Of a DNA stretch of 64,000 bases, positions 21,067-29,629 are shown in pieces. This stretch comes from JBGSUZ01 sp963677505 (lineage in GTDB: Bacteria > Bacillota > Clostridia > Peptostreptococcales > Acidaminobacteraceae), in NCBI GenBank assembly GCA_963677505.2, contig CAXXWB010000017.1, positions 1 through 64,000 of the forward strand. Direction: 5' to 3'. The notes beneath the pieces are model-generated. The model saw nothing but the letters and a program-made list of their open reading frames with translations, did no database searches and was not told the DNA's origin. The position numbers and the translations under genes were made by a program. Within the stretch, counting starts at the first letter, position 1, and each line of letters begins with the position of its first letter.

Positions 21067-22182
21067 ATGTCAAAAAAAATAATTGGATCTTTATTCATTG
21101 GATGCGCATTATTATTTTTTTTATTAGGAAGAACGCATCAAACTTCAGAAGAAAAATTGGATCAGGCACTTGAAAAAATGACGGTAGGCTCCAATTCACC
21201 TTCGACTTCCGTTCTCATTATTGATCATGGTAAAATTGTTTATAAAAAATCTTTTGGGTATTCCGATGTAGAAACGTTGGAAAAAGCTACGCCAAAAACC
21301 AATTATAGATTGGCTTCATTAACCAAGATGTTTACAGCGATGAGTATTATTATCCTTCATGACAGAGGCCTACTAGACTATGATACCAAGGTCTCTGATA
21401 TTTTCGATGATTTTCCTGCCTATGGAAAAAATATTACCATCCGCCATTTATTGACCCATCGCTCAGGGTTAAAAGACTATTATGATTACACAGATCTTTT
21501 AAACAGAAAATTCGATGTAACTCATCAACTTTTAGACAAAGACGTTTATGAGATCATAAAAAAAATGGACGACACCTATTTTGAATCCGGCTCGTCTTTT
21601 AAATATTCAGATACAGGCTATACCCTCTTAGGTCGTATTGTCGAAAAAATATCTGGAACGAAATTATCTGATTTTATGAAAGAAAATATTTTTGTACCCC
21701 TTGAAATGAATGATACGGTAGCTTTTGACAAAGAGCTTAATCTTACGATTCCAAACAGGGCCTATGGTGCAGATAGTGGCGACACCGCTTTCATAACAAA
21801 AGATCAAAGTTATTCTAGTGCTGTCCTTGGCGATGGTGGTGTCTATTCATCCCTAGAAGATCTTTACAAATGGGATCAAGGCCTTTATGGTGAAAAATTA
21901 GTCAGTAAGGCATCCTTAACAGAAGCTTATACGCCACCGCTATATATAAATTCAAAATTTGATAATTATAGTTCGGGGTGGTTCTTTAGGAAAAATGCTA
22001 ACAATGAACTAGAACAACTCCATACAGGTGGCACACAAGGGTTTACGACCTTATATTTAAGAATCCCTGGACAACAAAAAACCCTTATCGTCTTAACCAA
22101 TAAAAATGAAAATGGTAAGATTTTTGAAATTGAACGGTTAGTAAGGCAATTTTATAATTTTGGAAGTGAAGGCGTTTATTAA
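21067..22182 (+). CDS. Serine hydrolase of the class C beta-lactamase / penicillin-binding protein fold
   Basis: I choose ATG 21067, which follows a G-rich ribosome site (GGGGGA), over ATG 21028, which has none. An N-terminal hydrophobic segment (GSLFIGCALLFFLLG) serves as signal or anchor. Catalytic motifs: SLTK (in RLASLTKMFTAMS), Tyr motif YSD (YSDTGYTLLGRI) and HTG (HTGGTQGFTTLY). This is the beta-lactamase-related serine hydrolase family, which includes D-Ala-D-Ala peptidases and esterases. Real beta-lactam hydrolysis cannot be inferred. It is divergent from the two-component operon and may belong to its regulon. Confidence 0.85.
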   Translation: MSKKIIGSLFIGCALLFFLLGRTHQTSEEKLDQALEKMTVGSNSPSTSVLIIDHGKIVYKKSFGYSDVETLEKATPKTNYRLASLTKMFTAMSIIILHDRGLLDYDTKVSDIFDDFPAYGKNITIRHLLTHRSGLKDYYDYTDLLNRKFDVTHQLLDKDVYEIIKKMDDTYFESGSSFKYSDTGYTLLGRIVEKISGTKLSDFMKENIFVPLEMNDTVAFDKELNLTIPNRAYGADSGDTAFITKDQSYSSAVLGDGGVYSSLEDLYKWDQGLYGEKLVSKASLTEAYTPPLYINSKFDNYSSGWFFRKNANNELEQLHTGGTQGFTTLYLRIPGQQKTLIVLTNKNENGKIFEIERLVRQFYNFGSEGVY

Positions 22183-22330
22183 GTTATGCAAAGAAAAGGA
22201 ACAAAGGTAGGTCGGTTCCCATTCATACTTATATTGTTCATGGGGCACACTGGAAATGCCATAGCTTTTTGCCATTGACTCGTTCTCTCGCACATGGCTG
22301 GCATAAATTTCAGTTACATATATAGTCAGA

Positions 22331-22376
22331 AAACCACAAGCTTACTAATATTCAAAATCTTAAGCTTGTGGTTTTT
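22331..22376 (+). terminator. Rho-independent terminator
   Basis: Perfect 14-bp stem AAACCACAAGCTTA (22331-22344) with TAAGCTTGTGGTTT (22361-22374), then a T run. It lies about 150 bases after the serine hydrolase and overlaps the end of the Rrf2-like remnant. Confidence 0.7.
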
Positions 22377-22491
22377 TCTCAATGAGCATCTCAATTGTAA
22401 CAGCCTTTAATACAGTTTCCATCGCTTCTGTGATAGATACTGCTTTATAGACCTCAAGCAGTGTAATTTCACTAGGTAGTTTTAACAAAAC
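22360..22491 (-). pseudogene. Rrf2-family regulator remnant
   Basis: A 43-codon open stretch bounded by stops reads KLPSEITLLEVYKAVS and then VLKAVTIEMLI. This resembles the segment after the winged helix in Rrf2-family proteins (consensus R-P-x-E-E-I-T-L-L-D-V-Y-R-A-V-E). There is no start codon, helix-turn-helix or cysteine cluster. It sits directly downstream of the sulfite-reductase operon. Many Rrf2 proteins are Fe-S or redox sensors, so it may be what is left of a regulator of that region. That is inference from one short match. Confidence 0.4.
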
Positions 22492-22545
22492 TTATTTTAT
22501 ATTTTAGTCATTCTTCATTTTGATTTATAATTGTATATAGATAAC

Positions 22546-23313
22546 CTATTTATCCTTCCCATTTCCCACAAACCAATAACCAACGCCAATAACCACAGCA
22601 CCACCAACTATATTCCCAAGGGTTACAGGAATCAAATTATTTATGAACCCCGCTAAATTGACCGCTTCTGGATGTGGTATTAACAGCCCTATTGAAAGTA
22701 GTGTCATATTTGCAACACTGTGTTCAAATCCTGAAGTGATAAATGCAAAGAGACACCAGAATATCATGATCAATTTTGCAGTTTCTTCCTTAAGTTTTAT
22801 GAAAGTTAATACTGCCAAACAGACTAAAATATTACATAAAATCCCTTTAAAGAACAAGTCTATAAATGGCGCATTCATTTTAGCTTCTGCAGTCTTTAAA
22901 ATAAATTCTGCAACAGGGCCTTTACCTAATCCCGCCATGAAAAATAACCACGCAGCCAAAAGGCTACCCATCAAGTTCCCAATATAGGAATATACCCAAA
23001 TTTTCAAAGTGGTCAACCAAGATACTTTCTTTTCAAGTGACCCCACAGTCATAATCATATTATTGCCTGTAAACAACTCAGATCCAGCCATGAGGACTAA
23101 ACTGAGTGCAATACCAAAGCTGGCACCCATAATCACTTTTTTATAAGGAGAATCCCCCACAACACCACCAATGGTGAAAATTAGAATAATACCAAGTCCC
23201 ACATAGAGACCCGCAAAGAGGGATAACACTAAATACTTTGCCACTCCTTTTTTTAATAACTTTTCTTTAGCTACGGCCAAATTAGCAATTGCTTGAGTAA
23301 GTTCTTCATACAT
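22546..23313 (-). CDS. Formate/nitrite-family channel, probable hydrosulfide channel of the asr operon
   Basis: About 255 residues with six membrane helices. FNT landmarks: an N-terminal helix, GASFGIALSLVLMAGSELFTGN, GNLMGSLLAAW, ILCNILVCLAV, HSVANM with the central pore His, and PVTLGNIVGG. Start ATG 23313 follows AGGGGTG by six bases. It is the last gene of the asrA-asrB-asrC-ferritin-like run. In Clostridioides difficile an FNT protein coded with asrABC conducts HS-, the toxic product of sulfite reduction. Context makes that role more likely here than formate or nitrite transport. Confidence 0.82.
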   Translation of the reverse strand: MYEELTQAIANLAVAKEKLLKKGVAKYLVLSLFAGLYVGLGIILIFTIGGVVGDSPYKKVIMGASFGIALSLVLMAGSELFTGNNMIMTVGSLEKKVSWLTTLKIWVYSYIGNLMGSLLAAWLFFMAGLGKGPVAEFILKTAEAKMNAPFIDLFFKGILCNILVCLAVLTFIKLKEETAKLIMIFWCLFAFITSGFEHSVANMTLLSIGLLIPHPEAVNLAGFINNLIPVTLGNIVGGAVVIGVGYWFVGNGKDK

Positions 23314-23349
23314 TTTACACACCCCTATTTATATAGATCTTCAAGTGAA

Positions 23350-23817
23350 TTAATAGCTGTTTTTTTTCTCAAGTGAATACAGCAGTTGCAAATGTCGTCT
23401 TTCTTCATTCATAAGAATTTCAATTTTAGGTTCCATTGAATTTGCTACCATCTTTTTAAATTCATTCAAAAGAACCAATGTTGCCATTTCAATGGATTTG
23501 GCCTTTTTAATGGCTAAACCATAAGGTAAGCCTTCTTCTTCAGCATCTAAAAGCAAACTATATGTTTGATCAAGTAACGCTTCAATATATGCATTATATT
23601 CATCAGACGTGGATTCGCGAGGCGTGATTTGATTTTTTAAGCTTTCATAGAACATTTGATGCTGGTGCTCCTGTTCTGACAAAAACATCATCAATTTTTG
23701 TACTTCCAATGAGTCAGCCACCGTTGCCATTTTTGAATATACAGCTGCACCACGTGTTTCAAGCTCAATAAGCGTATTGAGTATATCTTCGTACATAAAT
23801 ATTTCTGCCAATGTCAT
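23350..23817 (-). CDS. Ferritin-like / rubrerythrin-type diiron protein
   Basis: About 155 residues, all helical, with carboxylate motifs ELETRGAAVYSKMA and FLSEQEHQHQMFY in the first half and ILMNEERRHLQLLYSL at the end. That is the E...ExxH spacing of a ferritin-like diiron site. There is no rubredoxin domain. Its ATG overlaps the asrC stop (TGATG), so the two are translationally coupled. A role in oxidative protection or iron handling of the oxygen-sensitive reductase is plausible but inferred. It is not a standard asr operon member. Confidence 0.7.
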   Translation of the reverse strand: MTLAEIFMYEDILNTLIELETRGAAVYSKMATVADSLEVQKLMMFLSEQEHQHQMFYESLKNQITPRESTSDEYNAYIEALLDQTYSLLLDAEEEGLPYGLAIKKAKSIEMATLVLLNEFKKMVANSMEPKIEILMNEERRHLQLLYSLEKKNSY

Positions 23818-24812
23818 CACTCTCCAATTTTATTTGTTTTAAAAGATTCAGCACTGTTATACCAATAACCACCCCATTCAATGTGATTAGCTATTTCAAT
23901 TTCAGGGTTCAATACAACATCTTTAAAAACCTCTTCTTTAAAAACATTGTAGCCTTGTCTATCGACAATGTATCCGATGTGCTCTTTTGGCAATGTTCTA
24001 TCAATGTAATTATCTACAAATCTATAAGTGTTTTTAATGATCTCAGTAATTACTTCAAAAGTAGCCCATTTGACAAATGGCATCGCAATACGAGGATTCT
24101 TTTTACCAGTTCTGCCCATTATAACCATGCTATAGAAATGTTTTTCATTTCTTGTCCATGCACCCGTAGGACATTTAAGAATACATTCACCACAACCAAT
24201 ACACAAGTCGTGATTTCTAACAATATCAAAATCTTTCATCTCTAATGCCCCAGTAACTTTCTTTTTACAGTTGTCCACACAAGCACTGCAACTGATACAT
24301 TTTGAAGCTTCATAAACGGGTTCAACCGTACAAATGATGCCAAAATCCTGCATATGTGCTTTAATACAGTCGTTAGGACATCCTGTAACAGCTACTTTAA
24401 AATGAAAATCATGGGGATATATGGCCGACTCAATGTCTGCTGCCCTTGCAGTAGTATCGTCATTAGCATATGGACAAACTCTATTTCCGATACATGCCGA
24501 TATATTTCTTGTTCCTGCCGCTGGGTATCCTGCTTTTGTCACTTCAAAGTTCGGATTGATCATGTCTAGCAATGGAATCAATTGCTCATTGATTTCAGCC
24601 ATTTTTGACATTGGTATATCTGGAATTTCAAAGCCTTGACGCGTGGTGATATGAACTGAACCATTTCCATACTCGTCGGCAATACGTTTGATAATATCAA
24701 AATAGCTAGTTTCAAGGTGTCCACCTGGAACACGAATTCGCAAGCATGTAATATTTCTATTTTTCGTGATTCTAAATGCATTTCTTTGAACGATTTTTCT
24801 AGCGTAGGACAT
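23817..24812 (-). CDS. asrC: Anaerobic sulfite reductase subunit C (siroheme/Fe-S)
   Basis: 331 residues. The nitrite/sulfite reductase ferredoxin-like half-domain has RVPGGHLETS. The siroheme/4Fe-4S region has CIGNRVCPYANDDT and a Cys pair in TGCPNDCIKAHMQ. Two ferredoxin-type 4Fe-4S motifs follow: CISCSACVDNCKKK and CIGCGECILKCPTG. Ribosome site GGGAGGT precedes ATG. The subunit reduces sulfite to sulfide with electrons passed through AsrA and AsrB. Length and motif order match the Salmonella and clostridial AsrC family. Confidence 0.92.
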   Translation of the reverse strand: MSYARKIVQRNAFRITKNRNITCLRIRVPGGHLETSYFDIIKRIADEYGNGSVHITTRQGFEIPDIPMSKMAEINEQLIPLLDMINPNFEVTKAGYPAAGTRNISACIGNRVCPYANDDTTARAADIESAIYPHDFHFKVAVTGCPNDCIKAHMQDFGIICTVEPVYEASKCISCSACVDNCKKKVTGALEMKDFDIVRNHDLCIGCGECILKCPTGAWTRNEKHFYSMVIMGRTGKKNPRIAMPFVKWATFEVITEIIKNTYRFVDNYIDRTLPKEHIGYIVDRQGYNVFKEEVFKDVVLNPEIEIANHIEWGGYWYNSAESFKTNKIGE

Positions 24813-24848
24813 GCCTACCTCCCTCTTTATATAGTGAATATCAAACCA

Positions 24849-25634
24849 TTAGTCAATCAAGTGTTTTGCCTTCGGATAACCAAATACTGGTCCTTCAAGG
24901 CAGACATAGGTTTCATCAATTTTACAGTGACCGCATTTTCCAATACCACAGCTCATATTCCGCTCAAATGACATCGTAATATTTTCTTCCATGACACCTG
25001 CTTTTAAAAGTTCAAGGGTCACAAACTTCATCATGATTGGTGGCCCCACCACGATAAATTGTCGATTCGGTTGGCTTACGCCCAGATCACTAATAAATTT
25101 TGTTACCAAGCCTGTTCTGCCTGTGTAGCCCTCGCACTCTTGATCCACTGTGATCATCAAATTAAAACGTTTTTCCCACTCTTTGAGCGTATCTTTAAAA
25201 AGCATGTCCTCTGGACTTTTAAACCCTACCAAAAGTTCTAAAGAATCTGGAGCAATAAGAGACAATCGCTCAATCAATCCCCTCACAGGTGCAAGTCCTG
25301 TCCCACCTGCAATAACCGATACTGGAGATGATTCAAACCTTGATGTTTCGAAACCATTGCCATAAGGTCCTCTCACATGTAAATGCTGCCCAATGGTTTT
25401 ATCAAAAATCACATCTGTTACTCGACCCACTCTACGAATGGTCATGTACAATATACCGTCTTTATGCTCTGAAATAGAGATAGGCGCTTCACCCACTCCA
25501 GGTACTGACACTTCAAAAAACTGTCCTATTGTCACAGGTTTTTCCCACTTCAATTCATAGGTTCTATCAATAGCCGTTTCATCATAAAAATTGAGTATTT
25601 CAGTAGCTTCATAAGCATAAGGATTATTTTTCAT
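24849..25634 (-). CDS. asrB: Anaerobic sulfite reductase subunit B (FAD/NAD)
   Basis: About 262 residues of ferredoxin-NADP reductase fold: FAD part with LHVRGPYGNGF, then AGGTGLAPVRGLIE and the NAD-binding end VVGPPIMMKFV. A C-terminal 2Fe-2S-type cysteine cluster has CGIGKCGHCKIDETYVC, as in dihydroorotate dehydrogenase electron-transfer subunits. I choose ATG 25634, with GGGGGT upstream, overlapping the end of asrA. It feeds electrons from NAD(P)H to the AsrA/AsrC pair. Confidence 0.92.
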   Translation of the reverse strand: MKNNPYAYEATEILNFYDETAIDRTYELKWEKPVTIGQFFEVSVPGVGEAPISISEHKDGILYMTIRRVGRVTDVIFDKTIGQHLHVRGPYGNGFETSRFESSPVSVIAGGTGLAPVRGLIERLSLIAPDSLELLVGFKSPEDMLFKDTLKEWEKRFNLMITVDQECEGYTGRTGLVTKFISDLGVSQPNRQFIVVGPPIMMKFVTLELLKAGVMEENITMSFERNMSCGIGKCGHCKIDETYVCLEGPVFGYPKAKHLID

Positions 25635-26694
25635 TGTCGTTACCCCCATTCTCTTTAATAATATTACTCAACTTATTAATGGCTTTTGAGAATGAAATAT
25701 ACTCAGGACAAACATCATCACAACGACCACATCCAACACACATATGCTTACCAAACCGCTTGTTGAAATCATCTATTTTATGCAACGTTTTAAATCTCAT
25801 ACGCTCGCCATTTTTCTTTCTAAAACTATGCCCACCTGCCATATCTGAATACGCTTTAACATGACAACTTGCCCATCTTCTTCGTCTCTCTCCAAAAACT
25901 TCGCCCAGCTTAACATCTTGCATCGTAAAACAACTGCAAGTAACGCACGAAGTATTACATCTGCCACAGGCAATGCAGCGTTCGGTATATTCTTGCCACA
26001 AATCATGGTCAAACATGGATTTATCAATACTTCCTAACGGTGGTACGTCCACAGCAATTTTATTTTCCTTCACAAATGTTGGGACTTCTCTCAAATCAGT
26101 TTCTTGAGAAATTTCTTTTAAAACATTTGTAGCAAAAACCACACCCGCTGGCTGGCATGGTTTTTCTTCATGTGATGGGTTCTCTAAAATAGATAGGGTA
26201 TCACCTTCACATAAAAATGAATAATGCCAAGCATCCGTCGTATTACTTTCCATAGACACGCAAAAACAAGAGTCAAATCCCTTTTCTGGGCATTCCATCA
26301 TTATAAAAACCATACGCTCGCGTCTTCTCAAATAATAAGGGTCTGCTATCGTTCCATTTTTTAAAAACATCGTGTCCAATCTATCGATTCCGTTTATATC
26401 ACAGGCTCTTAAAAAAACATAGATTGGTTTCGTTTCAAGTTCAGGTTCCTTAAATAATTCGTCTTCAAAGCGAAACAACGTTTCTCTTATCGGAAAAACA
26501 TATTGTTTTGGTGACAAATAGGTTTTCGAAGCAACTACCAAATCATCAAAGGATTTCACAGGGCCATAAGTTATCAGATTGGTATTAGAAAATGAACCCT
26601 TTTGTTCCTGTAAGACTGGTCCGAAAACCTCTCCTTCACGCCAAAGAGAATCGATCCACTTGTTAAAGGTCATTCTATTCATTAAATGTGCCAT
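25624..26694 (-). CDS. asrA: Anaerobic sulfite reductase subunit A (4Fe-4S)
   Basis: 356 residues with two 4Fe-4S clusters near the C-terminus: CIACGRCNTSCVTCSC and CVGCGRCDDVCPEY. The middle has the family's flavin/ferredoxin-hydrogenase-like region (FLRACDINGIDRLDTMF). Ribosome site GGAGGAT stands before ATG 26694. First gene of the operon; its end overlaps asrB by about 11 bases. A terminator at 26792-26816 separates it from hcp, so the operon likely has its own promoter in 26695-26790. Confidence 0.93.
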   Translation of the reverse strand: MAHLMNRMTFNKWIDSLWREGEVFGPVLQEQKGSFSNTNLITYGPVKSFDDLVVASKTYLSPKQYVFPIRETLFRFEDELFKEPELETKPIYVFLRACDINGIDRLDTMFLKNGTIADPYYLRRRERMVFIMMECPEKGFDSCFCVSMESNTTDAWHYSFLCEGDTLSILENPSHEEKPCQPAGVVFATNVLKEISQETDLREVPTFVKENKIAVDVPPLGSIDKSMFDHDLWQEYTERCIACGRCNTSCVTCSCFTMQDVKLGEVFGERRRRWASCHVKAYSDMAGGHSFRKKNGERMRFKTLHKIDDFNKRFGKHMCVGCGRCDDVCPEYISFSKAINKLSNIIKENGGNDNEK

Positions 26695-26787
26695 TTTTAT
26701 CCTCCACCATTTTCAATAAACTAATAATTTCACATTATACTTAAATCACCTAAAAGTCGGTATCATATGTTACGAATTTTTCGTTTT

Positions 26788-26816
26788 AAAAAGCAGCCTC
26801 AAAAATTGAGGCTGCT
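26788..26816 (-). terminator. Terminator after hcp
   Basis: 11-bp stem TTGAGGCTGCT/AGCAGCCTCAA (26792-26802 with 26806-26816) with a T run on the - strand side (26788-26792). It follows the hcp stop by about 25 bases and insulates the asr operon. Confidence 0.75.
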
Positions 26817-26839
26817 GAATTGAGGTTGTTTCCTTAAAT

Positions 26840-28468
26840 TTATGACATGAACAAATTAATATCATCCTCTACCGTACCAATGCCTGCAATACCAAAATTA
26901 TTAACTAATACATTGACAACATTTGGCGATAAAAATCCAGGTAGTGTTGGGCCCAGATGAATATTCTTAACACCGAGATATAACAATGCCAGGAGAACAA
27001 TTACAGCCTTCTGTTCATACCATGCAATATTGTATGCTATAGGCAACTCGTTTATACTCTCAACGCCGAAAATTTCTTTAAGTTTTAAAGCAATTATTGC
27101 TAAGGAGTAAGAGTCGTTACACTGACCCGCATCAAGTACTCTTGGTATGCCTCCAATATCACCTAGCGGTAATTTATTGTATCTAAACTTTGCACATCCT
27201 GCTGTAAGAATTACAGTATCTTTTGGCAGTTTTTCTGCAAATTCTGTATAATACTCTCTTGATTTCATTCGCCCATCACAGCCAGCCATGACAAAGAATT
27301 TCTTAATGGCACCCGATTTAACCGCATCGACAACTTTATCTGCAAGTGCAAATACTTGTTCATGGGCAAACCCACCAACGATAGTACCTGTTTCAATTTC
27401 AGTAGGTGCAGGCAAAGTCTTCGCCAACTTTATGATTGATGAAAAATCTTTTTTGCCGTTGCGATCTGCTTCGATATGAATACAGCCTGGAAAACCAGAA
27501 GCACCAGAAGTAAAAATACGTTCTTTAATTTCATCTTTTCTCGGTGGTACAATACAATTGGTTGTAAAGAGAATCGGTCCATTAAATGTCCCAAACTCGT
27601 CTACTTGACGCCACCATGATCCGCCATAATTGCCTGCAAAATTATCATATTTCTTAAAGAATGGATAATAATGTGCAGGCAACATTTCACTATGAGTATA
27701 AACATCAACACCTGTACTTTTTGTTTGCTCTAGTAGTTGCTCTAAATCCGTCAAATCATGACCTGAAATCAAAATAGCTGGATTTTTTCTAACACCTATA
27801 TTTACATTTGTTATTTCAGGATTACCATACTTAGAAGTATTGGCTTCATCAAGAAGGGCCATCGCAGCCACACCAAATTGTCCTGTTTTTAGGGTTAACG
27901 CTACAAGTTGATCTACAGTAAGTGAAGCATCTAGCGTTGATGCAAGGGCTTCATATACAAAACTGTAAATATCCATATTTTCTTTTCCAATATTAAGTGC
28001 ATGATGGGTATACGCTGCCATTCCTTTTAAACCATATATAATTAACTCTCTTAGTGATCGAACATCTTCATTTTCTGTAGCTAACACACCTACTTTTGTA
28101 GCTTTTTCTATTTTTGAAGTCCGATCACTTACACAAAATGTAGCCGCTTCACTTAATTGACTACCCTGCGACTTAGCTCTTAGCTCTTCTCTGAGGCCAA
28201 TCATCTTATCAATTTGTTTTTCAATCGCAAGTTCATCAAAATTGGCATTTGTAATGGTCATAAAAAGACTCTTCAAAACTTGGTGATTAATCTCGCTAAT
28301 CGTACCCACATCTACCCTACTCTTAATTACAATTTCTGCAACACCTTTACAAGTATAAATTAGGAGATCTTGCAATTTAGCCACATCTTCATTTTTTCCA
28401 CAAACACCCTTTACTGTACATCCCGTGTTTTTGGCTGTCTCTTGACATTGATAACAAAACATACTCAT
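26840..28468 (-). CDS. hcp: Hybrid-cluster protein / hydroxylamine reductase
   Basis: 542 residues. N-terminal cysteines MFCYQCQETAKNTGC and VCGK give the short C-x2-C...C form that holds the cubane cluster. Hybrid-cluster ligands are in ILISGHDLTDLEQLL, FTTNCIVPP, FPGCIH, GCDGRMKSREYY, GCAKFRYN, DAGQCNDSYS and the Glu/His around HSEMLP. The family turns over nitric oxide and reduces hydroxylamine and peroxides. Ribosome site AAGGAGG precedes ATG. It sits just upstream of the asr operon on the same strand but behind a terminator, so shared control is possible rather than shown. Confidence 0.95.
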   Translation of the reverse strand: MSMFCYQCQETAKNTGCTVKGVCGKNEDVAKLQDLLIYTCKGVAEIVIKSRVDVGTISEINHQVLKSLFMTITNANFDELAIEKQIDKMIGLREELRAKSQGSQLSEAATFCVSDRTSKIEKATKVGVLATENEDVRSLRELIIYGLKGMAAYTHHALNIGKENMDIYSFVYEALASTLDASLTVDQLVALTLKTGQFGVAAMALLDEANTSKYGNPEITNVNIGVRKNPAILISGHDLTDLEQLLEQTKSTGVDVYTHSEMLPAHYYPFFKKYDNFAGNYGGSWWRQVDEFGTFNGPILFTTNCIVPPRKDEIKERIFTSGASGFPGCIHIEADRNGKKDFSSIIKLAKTLPAPTEIETGTIVGGFAHEQVFALADKVVDAVKSGAIKKFFVMAGCDGRMKSREYYTEFAEKLPKDTVILTAGCAKFRYNKLPLGDIGGIPRVLDAGQCNDSYSLAIIALKLKEIFGVESINELPIAYNIAWYEQKAVIVLLALLYLGVKNIHLGPTLPGFLSPNVVNVLVNNFGIAGIGTVEDDINLFMS

Positions 28469-28740
28469 TTCTAATCCTCCTTAGGTACACATCAATTTGT
28501 ATTTTAGATATTGTTTTCTACTACCGTCTGGTCAATTCAACTTGGCGCTTATCTATTTTGTATGTATCAACCTCTTGGATGATATACCCCCACAATTTTT
28601 ATACAAACGGTTAGATTTTCAAATTGTTCCAAATTTTAAATACACAAAGTTTCTCTGAAATCCCTAATATGATACAATAATGCCACTATTCATCATTGTC
28701 CCTGTATACCTAAAGTTGCTTTATGCAATGTGGAGAGATT
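28469..28740. promoter_or_regulatory. Divergent promoter region between hcp and a MerR-family regulator
   Basis: About 270 bases with both 5' flanks and no gene. I see no clear palindrome or MerR-type 19-bp spacing here. Confidence 0.45.
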
Positions 28741-29538
28741 ATGAAATATAAAATTACAGACTTAGCCGAATTGATTGGCTGTTCTACAAGTGCTATCCGC
28801 TATTTTGAAAAAGAAAAACTAATTGCCGTCCAAAAAGATGACAGCGGACATAGGCTCTATGACATTATTGATGTTTTTAGGTTGCTTTCTTATGAAAAAT
28901 ATCGCTCTATGGAAATTCCAATGCGAACCATTGTCGAACAGTTTAGTGGCGGCGAAAACGACCGCCATCTGATACAAAAACGGGAAGAAATTTGTAAAGA
29001 AGAGGCTCTTGAAAAGGCAAAATTCTATACAAACCTTGCCAACTCTATTGAAGAACATTTGAGCAGTATTAGAAATATTGACACTTTACTCAATCACTAT
29101 GAACTGGCCCAGTCTCCCAGTCGTGTCATTATTTGTGACAATGAATGTGGTTGGCTTTCTAAAAATCGCCATTCTCAACAACTTTTGCAAAAATGGATTA
29201 AGTCAATGCCTCAGGTTCAGCTAGCAGTACTTCATGAATCCTTAGCTATGAGCGATTTTGGCTATATGGTTTCCCCTGATGTTAAAAAAGACTTAAATCT
29301 GCCTACTGGTTTACAAATGAAAACCTTGCCAGGAACTTCTTGCCTTCATACCATAGCCGTCGTAGATGAAACGTTTATGATGCAACCTCAAAAGATTTTT
29401 GATAACGCCCTAACATATGGAAAAAATAAACATCTGGATATTGGGCAGGGTGCATGGGGCAAGTTCTTGTTGGTTGAAGTTGGCGAACAGAGCCATTTGA
29501 AAATATACGTAGAATTATGGATTCCGATAAAAGTTTAA
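28741..29538 (+). CDS. MerR-family transcriptional regulator with effector-binding domain
   Basis: About 265 residues. I choose ATG 28741 after GGAGAG, not the ATG 18 bases earlier. The N-terminal winged helix is typical (KYKITDLAELIGCSTSAIRYF, HRLYDIIDVFRLLSYEKYR), then a coiled dimer helix. A C-terminal GyrI-like or similar sensor domain of about 130 residues follows. No Cys pair of metal-sensing MerR proteins is seen, so an organic ligand is likelier. It is followed after about 90 bases by a large flavoenzyme, its probable target. Confidence 0.85.
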   Translation: MKYKITDLAELIGCSTSAIRYFEKEKLIAVQKDDSGHRLYDIIDVFRLLSYEKYRSMEIPMRTIVEQFSGGENDRHLIQKREEICKEEALEKAKFYTNLANSIEEHLSSIRNIDTLLNHYELAQSPSRVIICDNECGWLSKNRHSQQLLQKWIKSMPQVQLAVLHESLAMSDFGYMVSPDVKKDLNLPTGLQMKTLPGTSCLHTIAVVDETFMMQPQKIFDNALTYGKNKHLDIGQGAWGKFLLVEVGEQSHLKIYVELWIPIKV

Positions 29539-29629
29539 CATTCCTCTTGCAGATAAAGTTCCTTCATGTGCTACCATGAAGTCATGATTTATAAAACAAC
29601 TTTATCTATAAGAAAGGATGAAAACCACT

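Noticed and set aside
22200..22330. Possible short + strand gene after the serine hydrolase
   Set aside because: Only about 20 codons with no start signal or family similarity.
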